This document shows positions 40,736 to 50,177 of a stretch of 64,000 nucleotides of DNA, piece after piece; the first letter of the stretch is position 1; the number at the start of each line of letters is the position of its first letter. Source of the stretch: Curtobacterium sp. ZW137. Lineage in GTDB: Bacteria; Actinomycetota; Actinomycetes; Actinomycetales; Microbacteriaceae. Position numbers and translations under genes: made by a program. The stretch lies in contig NZ_RJKS01000003.1 of assembly GCF_003762905.1 (NCBI RefSeq), positions 496,001 through 560,000 of the forward strand. The letters run 5' to 3'. The notes beneath the pieces are model-generated. The model did no database searches. It worked only from the letters and a program-made list of their open reading frames with translations, and was not told the origin of the DNA.

Positions 40736-40966
40736 GGGCGCAGCGTATCCGCGACCGAGACCGACGAGCCCGGCGGCTCGTCACGCTGACCCCGAGCCGA
40801 CCCGAGCACTTCGGCGCGAGCTTTCGACGGGCGCTACTTGCTGAAGAGCCAGCGCGACAGCAACGACACCTCCGAGCGAGCACTGTTCGACGCGTTCGTC
40901 GTCACGCGCGGATCCGATCAGTGACGCTCGCTTCGTGTCCGCCTGCAAGAGCCTCCGGTCGACTGG
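40736..40966. other. Intergenic region, nothing recognised beyond one promoter
   Basis: Apart from the methyltransferase promoter (TACGCT on the minus strand at 40742-40747), I see no gene, hairpin or repeat that stands out. A GGATCC at about 40911 lacks a 21-bp partner. Confidence 0.5.
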
Positions 40967-42016
40967 TCACGCCACCACGAGCGCCTTCATCCCCTTCCCC
41001 GCCCGCAGCGCCTGGATCGTCTCCTCCACCCGGTCGAGCGGCACGTCGTCCACCCACCCCGTGGTGTCGTACCGGCCCTCGGCCATCGCGGCGATCACCG
41101 CGTCGAAGTCCTCCTGCAGGTAGGCCAGGGTGCCGGTGATCGAGGCCTCCGGCATCACGAGCGCGGTGGGGTCGAAGTCCATCGCCCGCTCGTGGATCGC
41201 GACGACGACCGCGGTGCCGTGCGGTGCGAGCTGCTCCAGACCCGAGGCGAGCGCGGGGCCGACCCCGGCGGCGTCGAACACCGCGTCGACGCCGTCCCCG
41301 TCGGTGACCCGGGCGACGACCGCGGACAGGTCCTCGGACATCGGGTCGATCACGTGCTCGGCGCCGACGCCCTGGATGGCCCGACGCCGGACCTCGCTCG
41401 GCTCGGACACGACGACGGTCTCGACGCCGCGGGCGCGGAGCGCGAACCAGACGCCGATGCCGATCGGTCCGGCTCCGACGACCAGGGCGCGCTGGCCGGC
41501 CCCGATGCCGCTCCTGGTGACGGCGTGCCACGCGACGGCCATCGGTTCGACGAGCGCACCGAGCCGCAGGTCGACGTTCTCGGGGAGCACGTGGAGCTTC
41601 GACGCCGGCACGGTGGTGAACTCGCTCATCCCGCCGCCGTGCGCGGTGATGCCGTGGAACCCGATGGTCCGGCATGCGTTCGGTGCGCCGCGGCGGCACG
41701 CGGCACAGGTGCCGCAGGCGTAGATGGGCCAGACGGCGACGCGGTCGCCGACCGACACCTCGGTGACGTCCGGGCCGAGCTCGACGACGGTGCCGGAGAA
41801 CTCGTGACCGAGGATCTGCGGCAGGGTCGAGCCGGTGACGGGGTGCGGGTGCTCGAGGTCGATCCCGGCCGAACCGGGAGCGAAGTAGATGTGCAGGTCC
41901 GACCCGCAGATGCCGGCGTAGGCGTTGCGGATCTTCACCTCGCCGGGGCCCGGCGTGGGTTCGTCGACCTCTTCGATCCGGAGGTCTTCCTGGGCGTGGA
42001 ACACGGCTGCGCGCAT
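40967..42016 (-). CDS. Zinc-dependent alcohol/polyol dehydrogenase
   Basis: The 349-residue medium-chain dehydrogenase has the catalytic zinc region (AGICGSDLHI, LGHEFSGTV), a structural zinc four-cysteine loop (YACGTCAACRRGAPNAC) and the NAD-binding motif VVGAGPIGIG. Similarity to 2,3-butanediol dehydrogenases is suggested by the sequence GICGSDLHIYFAPG and by the short-chain dehydrogenase next to it. ATG 42016 has an AAAGG site. It is 44 bp after the SDR gene and probably co-transcribed with it. Confidence 0.85.
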   Translation of the reverse strand: MRAAVFHAQEDLRIEEVDEPTPGPGEVKIRNAYAGICGSDLHIYFAPGSAGIDLEHPHPVTGSTLPQILGHEFSGTVVELGPDVTEVSVGDRVAVWPIYACGTCAACRRGAPNACRTIGFHGITAHGGGMSEFTTVPASKLHVLPENVDLRLGALVEPMAVAWHAVTRSGIGAGQRALVVGAGPIGIGVWFALRARGVETVVVSEPSEVRRRAIQGVGAEHVIDPMSEDLSAVVARVTDGDGVDAVFDAAGVGPALASGLEQLAPHGTAVVVAIHERAMDFDPTALVMPEASITGTLAYLQEDFDAVIAAMAEGRYDTTGWVDDVPLDRVEETIQALRAGKGMKALVVA

Positions 42017-42060
42017 GGTGCTGGTGCCTTTCGGGGCGTGGGCGGTCAGGTCGGGGCCGG

Positions 42061-42846
42061 TCAGTACAGGGCCGGCTGGGCGGTCCACGCGGTGAGTCCG
42101 CCGTCGACGGGCAGGGTCACGCCGCTGACGTAGGCGGCGTCGGGCGAGGCGAGGAAGAGGATCGCTGCGGCGATCTCGTCGGGCTCGCCGACCCGGCCGA
42201 GGGGGATCCGCTCGGCGTAGGTGTCGCGGACGACGGCGTTGGCGTCGAGGATCGGGCGGAGCAGCGGGGTGGCGACCGGGCCCGGCGCGACGGCGTTGAC
42301 GCGGACGCCCCGGTGGCCGTAGTCGACGGCCATGCTGCGGGTGAGGTTGATCACGGCGCCCTTCGCGGCGTTGTACGCGGCCATGGCGCTGTCGCCGCCC
42401 ATGCCGGAGATCGACGCGGTGTTCACGATCGACCCCTTCGAGGCGACGAGGTGGGGGAGCGCCGCGCGGGCGACGTGGAACACGCCGTCGAGGTCGACGC
42501 CCAGCACGAAGCGCCACGTGGCGTCGTCGACGTCGGCGACGGCACCGGCGGCACCGACGCCGGCGTTCGCGACCAGGAGGTCGAGCTTCCCGTGGGCCTC
42601 GACGACCTCGGCGATGGTGCGGTTCACGGCATCGGCGTCGGTGACGTCGAGCACACGGGTGTCGAGACGGTCTCCGGCGTCCTGGTGCTCGCCGCGGAAC
42701 GACGCGATGGTGGCCTCGGCGACGTCGACGGCCACGACGGTCGCGCCTTCGGCCAGGAGGCGGGTGGTCACGGACGCGCCGATGCCGGACACGCCTCCGG
42801 TGACGAGGGCGACGGTGCCGTCGAAACGGCCTGGGGTGATCTGCAT
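42061..42846 (-). CDS. Short-chain dehydrogenase/reductase
   Basis: The 261-residue classical SDR has the cofactor loop TGGVSGIG, NAG in VANAGVGAAG, catalytic serine region NTASISG and Y-x-x-x-K in AAYNAAKGAV. An acidic residue after the second strand (VAVDVAEA) points to NAD rather than NADP. It may act on acetoin, butanediol or another ketone with the adjacent zinc dehydrogenase. ATG 42846 follows GAAGGG. An upstream TetR gene probably regulates it. Confidence 0.87.
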   Translation of the reverse strand: MQITPGRFDGTVALVTGGVSGIGASVTTRLLAEGATVVAVDVAEATIASFRGEHQDAGDRLDTRVLDVTDADAVNRTIAEVVEAHGKLDLLVANAGVGAAGAVADVDDATWRFVLGVDLDGVFHVARAALPHLVASKGSIVNTASISGMGGDSAMAAYNAAKGAVINLTRSMAVDYGHRGVRVNAVAPGPVATPLLRPILDANAVVRDTYAERIPLGRVGEPDEIAAAILFLASPDAAYVSGVTLPVDGGLTAWTAQPALY

Positions 42847-42926
42847 GGTGGGTTCCCTTCGGTGCTCCTCGATGAGCACCTCACCACCGTACGCCTTTGT
42901 CTTGCAGGTGTCAGATAGTCACCGCA

Positions 42927-43490
42927 TCAGGCGAACCAGAACTCCGGCGACGCCGCGATGATCACGGCGACCCCGCGGTCGACGTCGAGTGGCTCGGTGT
43001 GGATCCACCGCTCGACGGCGCCGACGGTGCCCGCGGCCGCGTACGAGGCGACGACGTCGAGGGCGTCCTCGTCCGCCGCGTCGACGCCGGCCGGCACGCT
43101 CTGCGGGTGCTGGTCGAGGTGCGTGCGGAGCGTCGCGTGGATCGTCCGCTCGAGGTTCGCCCGGAGCGGGGCGAGCAACTGCGGACCCATCGCGTTCCGG
43201 TACACGTCGACGTGGTCGGCGACGTGCTGCAGGAGCGACCGCTCGGCTGCCCGGAACGCCTCGAGCCCGGACAGCGGATCGTGCCGTCCGATCGCCTCGG
43301 CGAGTTCCTCGCCGAGGGTGACCGCGACGAGCTCGACGGGGGACGGGGCGTGCCGGTAGAAGGTGTCGCGGGTGATGCCCGCCGCGCGGCACACCTCGGA
43401 GACCGAGATGGACTGCAGCGGCGCAGCCGCTGCCAGGGTGAGCGCTGCGTCGCGCAACGCGCGCTGTGATCGTGCGTACCGCGGATCCAC
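42927..43490 (-). CDS. TetR-family regulator
   Basis: The 187-residue protein has a TetR helix-turn-helix at about residues 8-52 (ISVSEVCRAAGITRDTFYRH), then a helical ligand domain. GTG 43490 is preceded by TAGGCT on the minus strand with exactly six bases between, so the transcript is probably leaderless. It lies 80 bp before the SDR gene on the same strand and is the likely regulator of the SDR/alcohol dehydrogenase pair. Confidence 0.8.
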   Translation of the reverse strand: MDPRYARSQRALRDAALTLAAAAPLQSISVSEVCRAAGITRDTFYRHAPSPVELVAVTLGEELAEAIGRHDPLSGLEAFRAAERSLLQHVADHVDVYRNAMGPQLLAPLRANLERTIHATLRTHLDQHPQSVPAGVDAADEDALDVVASYAAAGTVGAVERWIHTEPLDVDRGVAVIIAASPEFWFA

Positions 43491-43505
43491 TCCAGCAGCC
43501 TAGGG

Positions 43506-43549
43506 CGGACGGGAGGCTCGTGGCGGCGCCGCCACGAGCCTCCCGTCCG
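43506..43549. terminator. Perfect 44-bp palindrome at the GH78-like gene end
   Basis: Twenty-two bases pair perfectly with the next twenty-two. The outer 12-base arms CGGACGGGAGGC and GCCTCCCGTCCG are identical to those of the hairpin at 54977-55020. It begins immediately after the glycosidase stop and should end its transcript. It also lies at the upstream edge of the TetR promoter. Confidence 0.8.
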
Positions 43550-45601
43550 TCACGGCGCGACCTGGGTGCGGACCGCACCCCACGGGGTGTGCAGGACCGC
43601 GTGGACGCGCGCGTCGTCGAGGACGGGGGTGAAGCGCGACGAGGCCTCGGTGCGGGCGAACGGGTCGACCCCGAGGGCGAGCATCGGGAGGAGGACGATC
43701 GGCCCTGCCGACCAGGGGTGGCAGACGCTCTGGTCGTCGACGGTGGCGTCGGGCGACCAATGCTCCCACCACGTCCCGGCGCCGGCGTCCATCATCCCGC
43801 CCCAGTGCTCGTCGAGCCGGCGCCGTGCGGCGGTGGGTTCGCCCAGCACGATGAGTGCGCGGCACAGGGAGAAGACGAAGTACCCGGTGGTGGGTTCGAA
43901 TCCGTCGAAGACGGTCGGGTCGACGAGTTGCCGTGCGACGTCGGGATCCACTGCGCACGCGAGGATCGCGGCCGCGTGGGGATGGCGGACGACGTCCGGT
44001 CTCGCCGCGAGCACCTCGTCGAAGCGAGCGGCGTGCCGTGCAGCAGCCGGACCGTCGCCCGCGCGGGCGGCCAGGTCGCGCGCAGCGAGCAGCGCGGCCG
44101 CGTACTGCGCGTCGAGGGCAGCCTGCAATGCCTGGGCGGTGAACGGGTACCAGTCGATGAAGGGCCACCATCCGGGGCCGTCGGCGTCGAACCCGGTCGC
44201 GCCCCACCGCGCGTCCGCCCACGACATCGTCCGGTCGAGCGCGTCGCGGAGCTCCGCGAGGAGGTCGTCGTCGTCGGCGAGCCTGACGTGCTCGTCGACC
44301 TGACACACCCACTGCAGGGCGAAGTCGGGGATGCGGTGGCGTGTGCCGCTCGGGGTGAGCGCGGCGATCATGCCGTCGGGGTCCTGTGCGGCGGCGAACT
44401 GACGAACCGACCGTCGGGACGTGTCGGCGACGCCGGTCGTGGTGATGTCGAACACTGCCTGGAGCCGGGCGTCGGCGACGTAGTGCCCACCCTCGCGGAG
44501 GGGGCAGTCCTCGTAGAGGTCCTGCCGACCGACGGCGACCGTGGCGGCACTGATCGCGTGCATGCGGGCGTACCGCTCCGACCCCGTCCGGAACTCCGGG
44601 TCGGGGCGGTCGGCGGTCACCGCCGCGAACGTGACGTGCACCGTCGCGGACCCGGGCGACCGCACGACGATCGCGAGGTCCCGGAACGTCCTGCGGTTCC
44701 AGAACCGGTGGACGGTCCGGCCCGCCGGGACCACGACCGTGTCGACCGCCGCGATGCCCTGCCGGGTCGCGGTCGGCCAGCCGGATTCGTCGACGGTCTC
44801 GCCGAACGCGACGTCGACGGTCGCCGGAGCAGCGGCCTCGACGGTGAGGGTCAGGAAGCCGACGAGCTGATGGGGGAGTCGATGGAGGACGTAGCGCGGA
44901 GCACCGTCGTCGCCGACCGTCCCTGCTTCACGGATCGGTCCTGCGGCGACGATGGCGGCCGCACGGGTCGGGGCGGCGAGTGCACGCCGCGCCCACTCGT
45001 CGGCCGGGATGTGCCCGCGCTCCGTCCGGTACCGGTCCACATCCACGGCGCGCTCGACGACCGTGCGGTCGTACGGCGTCGGGATCTGTTCGTCGGGGTA
45101 CTCCACGGCACCGGACCAGCCCGCGGCTGCGTCGTCGAGGGTCCGGTCGGACCACTCGGTGAACCCGGCCGACCAGACCGTCTGCGGGGCGTCCTGTCGC
45201 CAGCCGCCCGGCACCGAGGTCTCCCAACCTCGGTCCGTGCCGAGGGAGTGCTCTGTGCCGGTCGCATCGACCAGGGCACCTTCGACGAGGAGCCCGCCGA
45301 CCGCGTGGGGCTGGTGGTGCGTGCCGATCCCGAGCAGGTGCACGCCGATCACGAGCGTCACGGAGACGCCGTCGCCGAGTGCGTCGGAGAGGTCGACGGT
45401 CACCGCATCGGCTCCGGGGGCGGAGCTCTGGAGGTCCTGGTGCGTGACGAACCGGCCGTCGACCCAGACCCGGAACGACCCTCTGGCCGCCACGCGGATC
45501 GACCCGGAGACCAGGGGTGCGTCCGCGGTCACGGTGCGGCGGAGGAGCAGGAGCTGGTTCGGGGTCTCCCGGTGGAAGGCGTCCCAGATCCAGCGGCTCA
45601 C
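43550..45601 (-). CDS. GH78-like six-hairpin glycosidase
   Basis: The 683-residue protein has an N-terminal beta-rich part (SIRVAARGSFRVWVDGRFV) and an (alpha/alpha)6 catalytic part with YEDCPLREGGHYVADARLQ, the counterpart of the acidic DCPQRDERxGWxGDA motif of alpha-L-rhamnosidases. LQWVCQVDEHV and GWWPFIDWYPF follow. It probably removes a terminal sugar from an oligosaccharide or glycoside. There is no signal peptide, so it acts in the cytosol on imported sugars. GTG 45601 overlaps the stop of the other six-hairpin gene. Exact specificity is uncertain. Confidence 0.75.
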   Translation of the reverse strand: MSRWIWDAFHRETPNQLLLLRRTVTADAPLVSGSIRVAARGSFRVWVDGRFVTHQDLQSSAPGADAVTVDLSDALGDGVSVTLVIGVHLLGIGTHHQPHAVGGLLVEGALVDATGTEHSLGTDRGWETSVPGGWRQDAPQTVWSAGFTEWSDRTLDDAAAGWSGAVEYPDEQIPTPYDRTVVERAVDVDRYRTERGHIPADEWARRALAAPTRAAAIVAAGPIREAGTVGDDGAPRYVLHRLPHQLVGFLTLTVEAAAPATVDVAFGETVDESGWPTATRQGIAAVDTVVVPAGRTVHRFWNRRTFRDLAIVVRSPGSATVHVTFAAVTADRPDPEFRTGSERYARMHAISAATVAVGRQDLYEDCPLREGGHYVADARLQAVFDITTTGVADTSRRSVRQFAAAQDPDGMIAALTPSGTRHRIPDFALQWVCQVDEHVRLADDDDLLAELRDALDRTMSWADARWGATGFDADGPGWWPFIDWYPFTAQALQAALDAQYAAALLAARDLAARAGDGPAAARHAARFDEVLAARPDVVRHPHAAAILACAVDPDVARQLVDPTVFDGFEPTTGYFVFSLCRALIVLGEPTAARRRLDEHWGGMMDAGAGTWWEHWSPDATVDDQSVCHPWSAGPIVLLPMLALGVDPFARTEASSRFTPVLDDARVHAVLHTPWGAVRTQVAP

Positions 45602-46977
45602 GAGCCCACCACGACGTGGACCCGCCGGTGCCCGACTGCGTCGCCGGGGACGTGCGTCGCCACGGTGGTCACGTCGACGCCGTCGACCGTCACCGACGAC
45701 TCCTCGCCGGCCACGACCGTGAGGTCCAGCACCGCGGTGCCGACGGTGATGCCGCGTGCCGTGACGATCTCCCCGGCGGCCGGGCGGAGCGGTTCGAAGC
45801 GGACGCCGTCGATGCCCGCGCGGACGCCGAGGACGCCGAGGTGCACGAGCCGCAGGTACGACGTCGCCGACCAGGTCTGGTTCGGCTCGCTGTCCCACAG
45901 GAAGCCGCACTGCCAGCCTCCGGACGGCGCACCGGTGACGGCGTCGTACACCTCGTCGAACCGACCGTCGCTGGCCTCGACGAGGGCACGGAGGTCCTCG
46001 AGCGTGCGGTCGACCCCCGCGACGTCGTGGATCGACGCGGACGCGAACCCGACCAGGCCCATCACCATCGGCCAGCAGATCGCGTTGTGTCGGCCCGGGT
46101 GGCCGTCGGAGTACCGGTCGTCGAAGTGCGGGGCGACGTTCACCGCCCCTGCCGGACCGCGACCCACCGACTCGAGCGTCGCGGCCCTGGTGGTCTCGGA
46201 TGCGACGTCGAAGAGGACGGCGAGCGCCAGGCCGGCTGCCTCCCGATGCTCGTCGAGCGTGCCGGCGAGCGGGCCGACGCCGTGGCGGAAGTACCCGAAG
46301 GACGTGCCGTCCCCGAGGTGCTCGCGGATCGCCGAGGTCAGCCGGTCGGCGGCCGACGCGGAGTCGCCGGGGTCCTCGCCGAGATCGCGCGCGGTGGCGT
46401 CGAGGGCGCGGTACGCGGCGACGTAGAGCACGTTGGTGGACAGGGTCATGACCTCGTGCGCATCGGGGTAGTCGAGCACGAACGAGGACGGCTCCTCGGA
46501 GGTCGCCGGTGGCGTCGGCAGGCCGGAGATGCCGTCCTGCATGAGGGCGGGACCGGCGTACAGGCCCCAGCGCGGCCGGAACCGGTCGCGGTGCAGGATC
46601 TCGAGCGACGCCCGCCCGACCTCGAGGACGGTCCGGAGGAGTTCGCGATCACCGGTGGACAGTGCGAGGTCGCGTGCTGCGATCACCCAGACGATCTGGT
46701 CCCACCACTGGTCGTCCTGGGCGATGACCCGGCGTCCGTCGGCGAGCTGGTCACACACCCGGAGCAGCGTCGAGCGGGCGACGTCCGGCCGCAGCAGCGC
46801 GGCGGCGCCCCAGGTGTTGAGCGCCGCGTCCCGGGTCCACGGGTCGGTGTAGCCGTCACCGGCACGGATGTACGCGCCGCGCTCGTCGTGGACGGTGTTC
46901 CGGTCGAGGGTGCGGACGGCGGTGTCGTACATCGGCCCGAACCAGGCCCTCGTCGTCGAGGCCACTGCGATTTCCAT
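45598..46977 (-). CDS. Six-hairpin glycosidase (GH63/GH37-like)
   Basis: The 459-residue protein has the (alpha/alpha)6 signature GYTDPWTRDAALNTWGAAAL, QDDQWWDQIVW, and late motifs GFLWDSEPNQTWSATSYLR. It resembles trehalase/GH63-type or amylo-alpha-glucosidase-like proteins, and lacks a signal peptide. ATG 46977 has no ribosome-binding site; CACTAT lies six bases upstream, with TTGACT at a 17-base spacer before it. Two LacI-type operators cover this promoter. It is first in the minus-strand pair with the GH78-like gene. Confidence 0.75.
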   Translation of the reverse strand: MEIAVASTTRAWFGPMYDTAVRTLDRNTVHDERGAYIRAGDGYTDPWTRDAALNTWGAAALLRPDVARSTLLRVCDQLADGRRVIAQDDQWWDQIVWVIAARDLALSTGDRELLRTVLEVGRASLEILHRDRFRPRWGLYAGPALMQDGISGLPTPPATSEEPSSFVLDYPDAHEVMTLSTNVLYVAAYRALDATARDLGEDPGDSASAADRLTSAIREHLGDGTSFGYFRHGVGPLAGTLDEHREAAGLALAVLFDVASETTRAATLESVGRGPAGAVNVAPHFDDRYSDGHPGRHNAICWPMVMGLVGFASASIHDVAGVDRTLEDLRALVEASDGRFDEVYDAVTGAPSGGWQCGFLWDSEPNQTWSATSYLRLVHLGVLGVRAGIDGVRFEPLRPAAGEIVTARGITVGTAVLDLTVVAGEESSVTVDGVDVTTVATHVPGDAVGHRRVHVVVGS

Positions 46978-46987
46978 GCCTCGATAG

Positions 46988-47019
46988 TGACAACGTTGAC
47001 ATCAAGAGTCAACGTTGAC
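46988..47019. promoter_or_regulatory. Two LacI-type operators between divergent glycosidase operons
   Basis: TGACAACGTTGACA (46988-47001) and the perfect palindrome GTCAACGTTGAC (47008-47019) have AACGTT cores 19 bp apart. They overlap the minus-strand -35 TTGACT (47007-47012) and -10 CACTAT (46984-46989). A related site lies before the LacI gene at 56082. Confidence 0.8.
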
Positions 47020-47081
47020 ACACTGCTCGGCACGGACGCGACGATGCGTCCACTCGACGAAGCAGAGACAGCACTGAGCCC

Positions 47082-50000
47082 ATGCACACTGATCCCCAGC
47101 GCGTCATCGACCGCGCGACACGCATCCTCCGCGAGCGGATCCGCCCGGCGGCCGAGGTCGTCACCACCCCCCTCGACATCACCATCCGGGCGCTGCCGGG
47201 CGAACCGGAGCCGTTCGGTGACGCGACCGCTGCGGCGGACGCGTTCCGGCCGGCCGCGATCGGTGAACCCTGGGGTCCGGCCTGGACCACGAGCTGGTTG
47301 CACCTGACGGGCACGGTCCCCGCCGACTGGGCCACGGCGATCGCCGCGGCCGACCGCGACGCCGACCGACTCGGTGCGGCCGGCCCGACCCTGGTCGCCC
47401 TGATCGACATCGGGTTCGAGCCGGACTCCGGCCCCGGCTTCCAGTGCGAGGGGCTCGTCCACCGCGCTGACGGCACCATCGTCAAGGGCATCCACCCGCG
47501 GTCCCAGTGGGTCCCCCTGGCCCTCGACGACACCACCGTCGACCTGTGGGTCGAGGCCGCCGCGAACCCCGACATCGCCGCTGCGCAGTTCCGACCCACC
47601 CACCTCGGCGACGGGATCACCCCGGACGGCCCACCCCTGTACCGCCTGGTCCGTGCGGACGTCGCGGTGCTCGACCCGGAGACCCAGGCGCTCGAGGTCG
47701 ACCTCGAGGTCCTGCTCGGCTGGGCAGAGGAACTCCCCGCCGACCGACCGCGACGTGTCCGGCTCCTCCGCGCGCTCGACCTGGCGTGCGACGCGCTGGA
47801 CCTCGACGACGTGCGCGGCACCGCGGCCCTCGCGCGGGCGGTGCTCGCCCCGGAACTCGCGCGTCGTGCCGATGCCAGCGCGCACCGGCTCGCGGCGATC
47901 GGCCACGCGCACATCGACTCCGCCTGGCTGTGGCCGACGCGCGAGACGATCCGCAAGTGCACGCGCACCTTCTCGAACGTGCTCGACCTGATGGACCGCT
48001 ACCCCGAGTTCCGGTTCGCCTGCTCGCAGCCGCAGCAGTACGCGTGGATCGAGCAGACCCACCCGGAGCTGTTCACCCGCATCACGGCAGCCGTTGCCCG
48101 AGGCCAGTGGATCCCGGCGGGCGGCATGTGGGTCGAATCCGACACGAACCTCCCCGGTGGGGAAGCGCTCGTGCGGCAGATGGTCCACGGCAAGCGGTAC
48201 TTCGCCGACAAGTTCGGGTACGAGCCGCATGAGGTCTGGCTGCCGGACTCGTTCGGCTACACCGCCGCGCTCCCGCAGATCGCGGCGCTCGCCGGGTACC
48301 GGTGGTTCCTGACCCAGAAGCTGTCGTGGGGCAACCCGAAGGACAAGTTCCCGCACCACACCTTCCGGTGGCAGGGCATCGACGGGACGACGCTGTTCAG
48401 CCACATGCCCCCGGTCGACAGCTACCTCTCCGAACTCACGCCCCGCGAGCTGCAGCACGCGTCGTCGAACTTCCGCGACCACGGGGACGCCACCACGTCG
48501 ATGGTGCCGTTCGGGCACGGCGACGGCGGTGGCGGTCCGACGATCGTGATGATGGAACGAGCCCGACGGCAGGCCGACCTCGAGGGCGCCCCGGTGGTCG
48601 AGCACGCCACCCCGGAGTCGTTCTTCACCGCCGCCGAACGGGAGTACCCGAACGCACCGACGTGGGTGGGGGAGCTGTACCTCGAGGGGCACCGCGGGAC
48701 CTACACGTCACAGGCCGCGATGAAGCAGGGCAACCGTCGCAGTGAGCACCTGCTCCGCGAGGCAGAGCTGTGGTGTGCGACGGCGACGGTGCGGCACGGC
48801 GTCCCCTACCCCTACGAGACGCTCGACCGGCTGTGGAAGACGGTGCTCCTGCACCAGTTCCACGACATCCTGCCGGGGTCGTCGATCGGGTGGGTGCACC
48901 GCCAGGCCGCTGCGTCGTACGCGGCCGTCCGCGACGAACTCGAGGCGGTCATCGCCTCCGCGCTCGACGTCCTGGCCGGCCAAGGGGACGTCGCACTCGC
49001 GTTCAACGCGACCCCGACGGTGGCGGACGGTGTGCCTGCACTCGGTGCCGGGCCCGCCGGAGCCGACCCCGGCCTCCCGTTCGTCGACGTCCGCCAGGAC
49101 GGTGGTTCCACCGTCATCGACAACGGCGCACTCCGCGTCGTCGTCGACCGGACGGGAGGCGCGGTGAGCGTCCGCGACGTCGCCCGCGCCCGTGAGCTGG
49201 TCGCCCCCGGCGGCCGCATCGGCGACCTGGTCCTGCACCAGGACCTGCCGAACGCCTTCGACGCGTGGGACGTGGACGAGCACTACCTCGCCACCGGCCG
49301 TGTCATCGACGAGGTCGACGACCTGCGGGTCGAGCGTGCCGAGGACGGCTCGGCGACCGTCGTCGTCGAGCGCACCTTCGGCCGGTCCAGGGCGACGCAG
49401 CGGATGACGCTCCGGCCCGGCGCCGGCGAGATCGACTTCGTCACCGAGGTCGACTGGCACGAGGCGGAGCGCTTCCTGAAGGTCGCGTTCCCGCTCGACG
49501 TCCGGACCGACGTGTCCACGTCGGAGATCCAGTTCGGGCACATCCAGCGCCCGACGCACCAGAACACCACTTGGGACGCCGCCAAGTTCGAGATCGCCGC
49601 ACACCGCTGGGTGCACGTCGGCGAACCCGGGTTCGGGGTCGCCGTGGCGAACGACTCGACGTACGGACACGACGTCCGTCGCCGGGACGGGGTCGACGGT
49701 GGCCTGCCCGGGACGGAGGTGCGCCTCTCGCTCCTGCGCGCACCGCGGTACCCGGATCCCGAGGCGGACCAGGGCGTCCACCGCTTCGCCTACCGCCTGG
49801 TCAGCGATGCGTCCATCGCGGATGCCGTCGACGCGGGGTACCGGGTGAACCTGCCGACCCGGCGGCACGCGGGAGCGGCTCCGGTCGCTCCGCTCGTGAC
49901 GGTCTCCGAGCGCGGCGTGGTCGTCGAGAGCGTGAAGCTCGCCGAGGACCACTCCGGCGACCTCGTCGTCCGGATGTACGAGTCGCTCGGCGAACGGTCG

Positions 50001-50177
50001 ACCGCCACCGTGACGTGGGACCTCGACAGCGCCGGCGCATCGGTCGTCGACCTGCTCGAACGCGAGCTCGAGGCACGTCCCGATGCGCGCGAGTCGACAC
50101 CGGTCGAGTTCCGACCGTTCCAGATCGTGACGCTCCGGATCCACCGGAGCACCGGACTCGAGGAGGAGATCGGATGA
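47082..50177 (+). CDS. GH38 alpha-mannosidase
   Basis: The 1031-residue enzyme has the GH38 zinc motif with H277 and D279 in IGHAHIDSAWLWP, nucleophile D389 in VWLPDSFGYTAALPQI and the conserved KLSWGNPKDKFPHHTF. The C-terminal half carries the beta-sandwich domains usual in class II mannosidases (QNTTWDAAKFEIAAHRWVH). It has no signal peptide and should hydrolyse imported manno-oligosaccharides or N-glycan fragments in the cytosol. It is the first gene of an operon with an ABC importer, a GH130-like protein and an esterase, and overlaps the first permease gene (ATGA). Confidence 0.95.
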   Translation: MHTDPQRVIDRATRILRERIRPAAEVVTTPLDITIRALPGEPEPFGDATAAADAFRPAAIGEPWGPAWTTSWLHLTGTVPADWATAIAAADRDADRLGAAGPTLVALIDIGFEPDSGPGFQCEGLVHRADGTIVKGIHPRSQWVPLALDDTTVDLWVEAAANPDIAAAQFRPTHLGDGITPDGPPLYRLVRADVAVLDPETQALEVDLEVLLGWAEELPADRPRRVRLLRALDLACDALDLDDVRGTAALARAVLAPELARRADASAHRLAAIGHAHIDSAWLWPTRETIRKCTRTFSNVLDLMDRYPEFRFACSQPQQYAWIEQTHPELFTRITAAVARGQWIPAGGMWVESDTNLPGGEALVRQMVHGKRYFADKFGYEPHEVWLPDSFGYTAALPQIAALAGYRWFLTQKLSWGNPKDKFPHHTFRWQGIDGTTLFSHMPPVDSYLSELTPRELQHASSNFRDHGDATTSMVPFGHGDGGGGPTIVMMERARRQADLEGAPVVEHATPESFFTAAEREYPNAPTWVGELYLEGHRGTYTSQAAMKQGNRRSEHLLREAELWCATATVRHGVPYPYETLDRLWKTVLLHQFHDILPGSSIGWVHRQAAASYAAVRDELEAVIASALDVLAGQGDVALAFNATPTVADGVPALGAGPAGADPGLPFVDVRQDGGSTVIDNGALRVVVDRTGGAVSVRDVARARELVAPGGRIGDLVLHQDLPNAFDAWDVDEHYLATGRVIDEVDDLRVERAEDGSATVVVERTFGRSRATQRMTLRPGAGEIDFVTEVDWHEAERFLKVAFPLDVRTDVSTSEIQFGHIQRPTHQNTTWDAAKFEIAAHRWVHVGEPGFGVAVANDSTYGHDVRRRDGVDGGLPGTEVRLSLLRAPRYPDPEADQGVHRFAYRLVSDASIADAVDAGYRVNLPTRRHAGAAPVAPLVTVSERGVVVESVKLAEDHSGDLVVRMYESLGERSTATVTWDLDSAGASVVDLLERELEARPDARESTPVEFRPFQIVTLRIHRSTGLEEEIG

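Noticed and set aside
43483-43488. Additional GGATCC operator
   Set aside because: It lies in the first codons of the TetR gene and has no partner 21 bp away. The same applies to GGATCC at 57250 (in the AraC gene), 39532 (at a ribosome-binding site) and about 40911.
43466-46426. A very long plus-strand open frame (about 986 codons) opposite the six-hairpin glycosidases
   Set aside because: It is low-complexity, rich in Arg, Gly, Asp and Val, and lies opposite genes with clear family motifs. It arises from codon bias in high-GC DNA. Similar antisense frames at 3977-5728, 5740-7461, 7504-9615 and 18472-23145 were dropped for the same reason.
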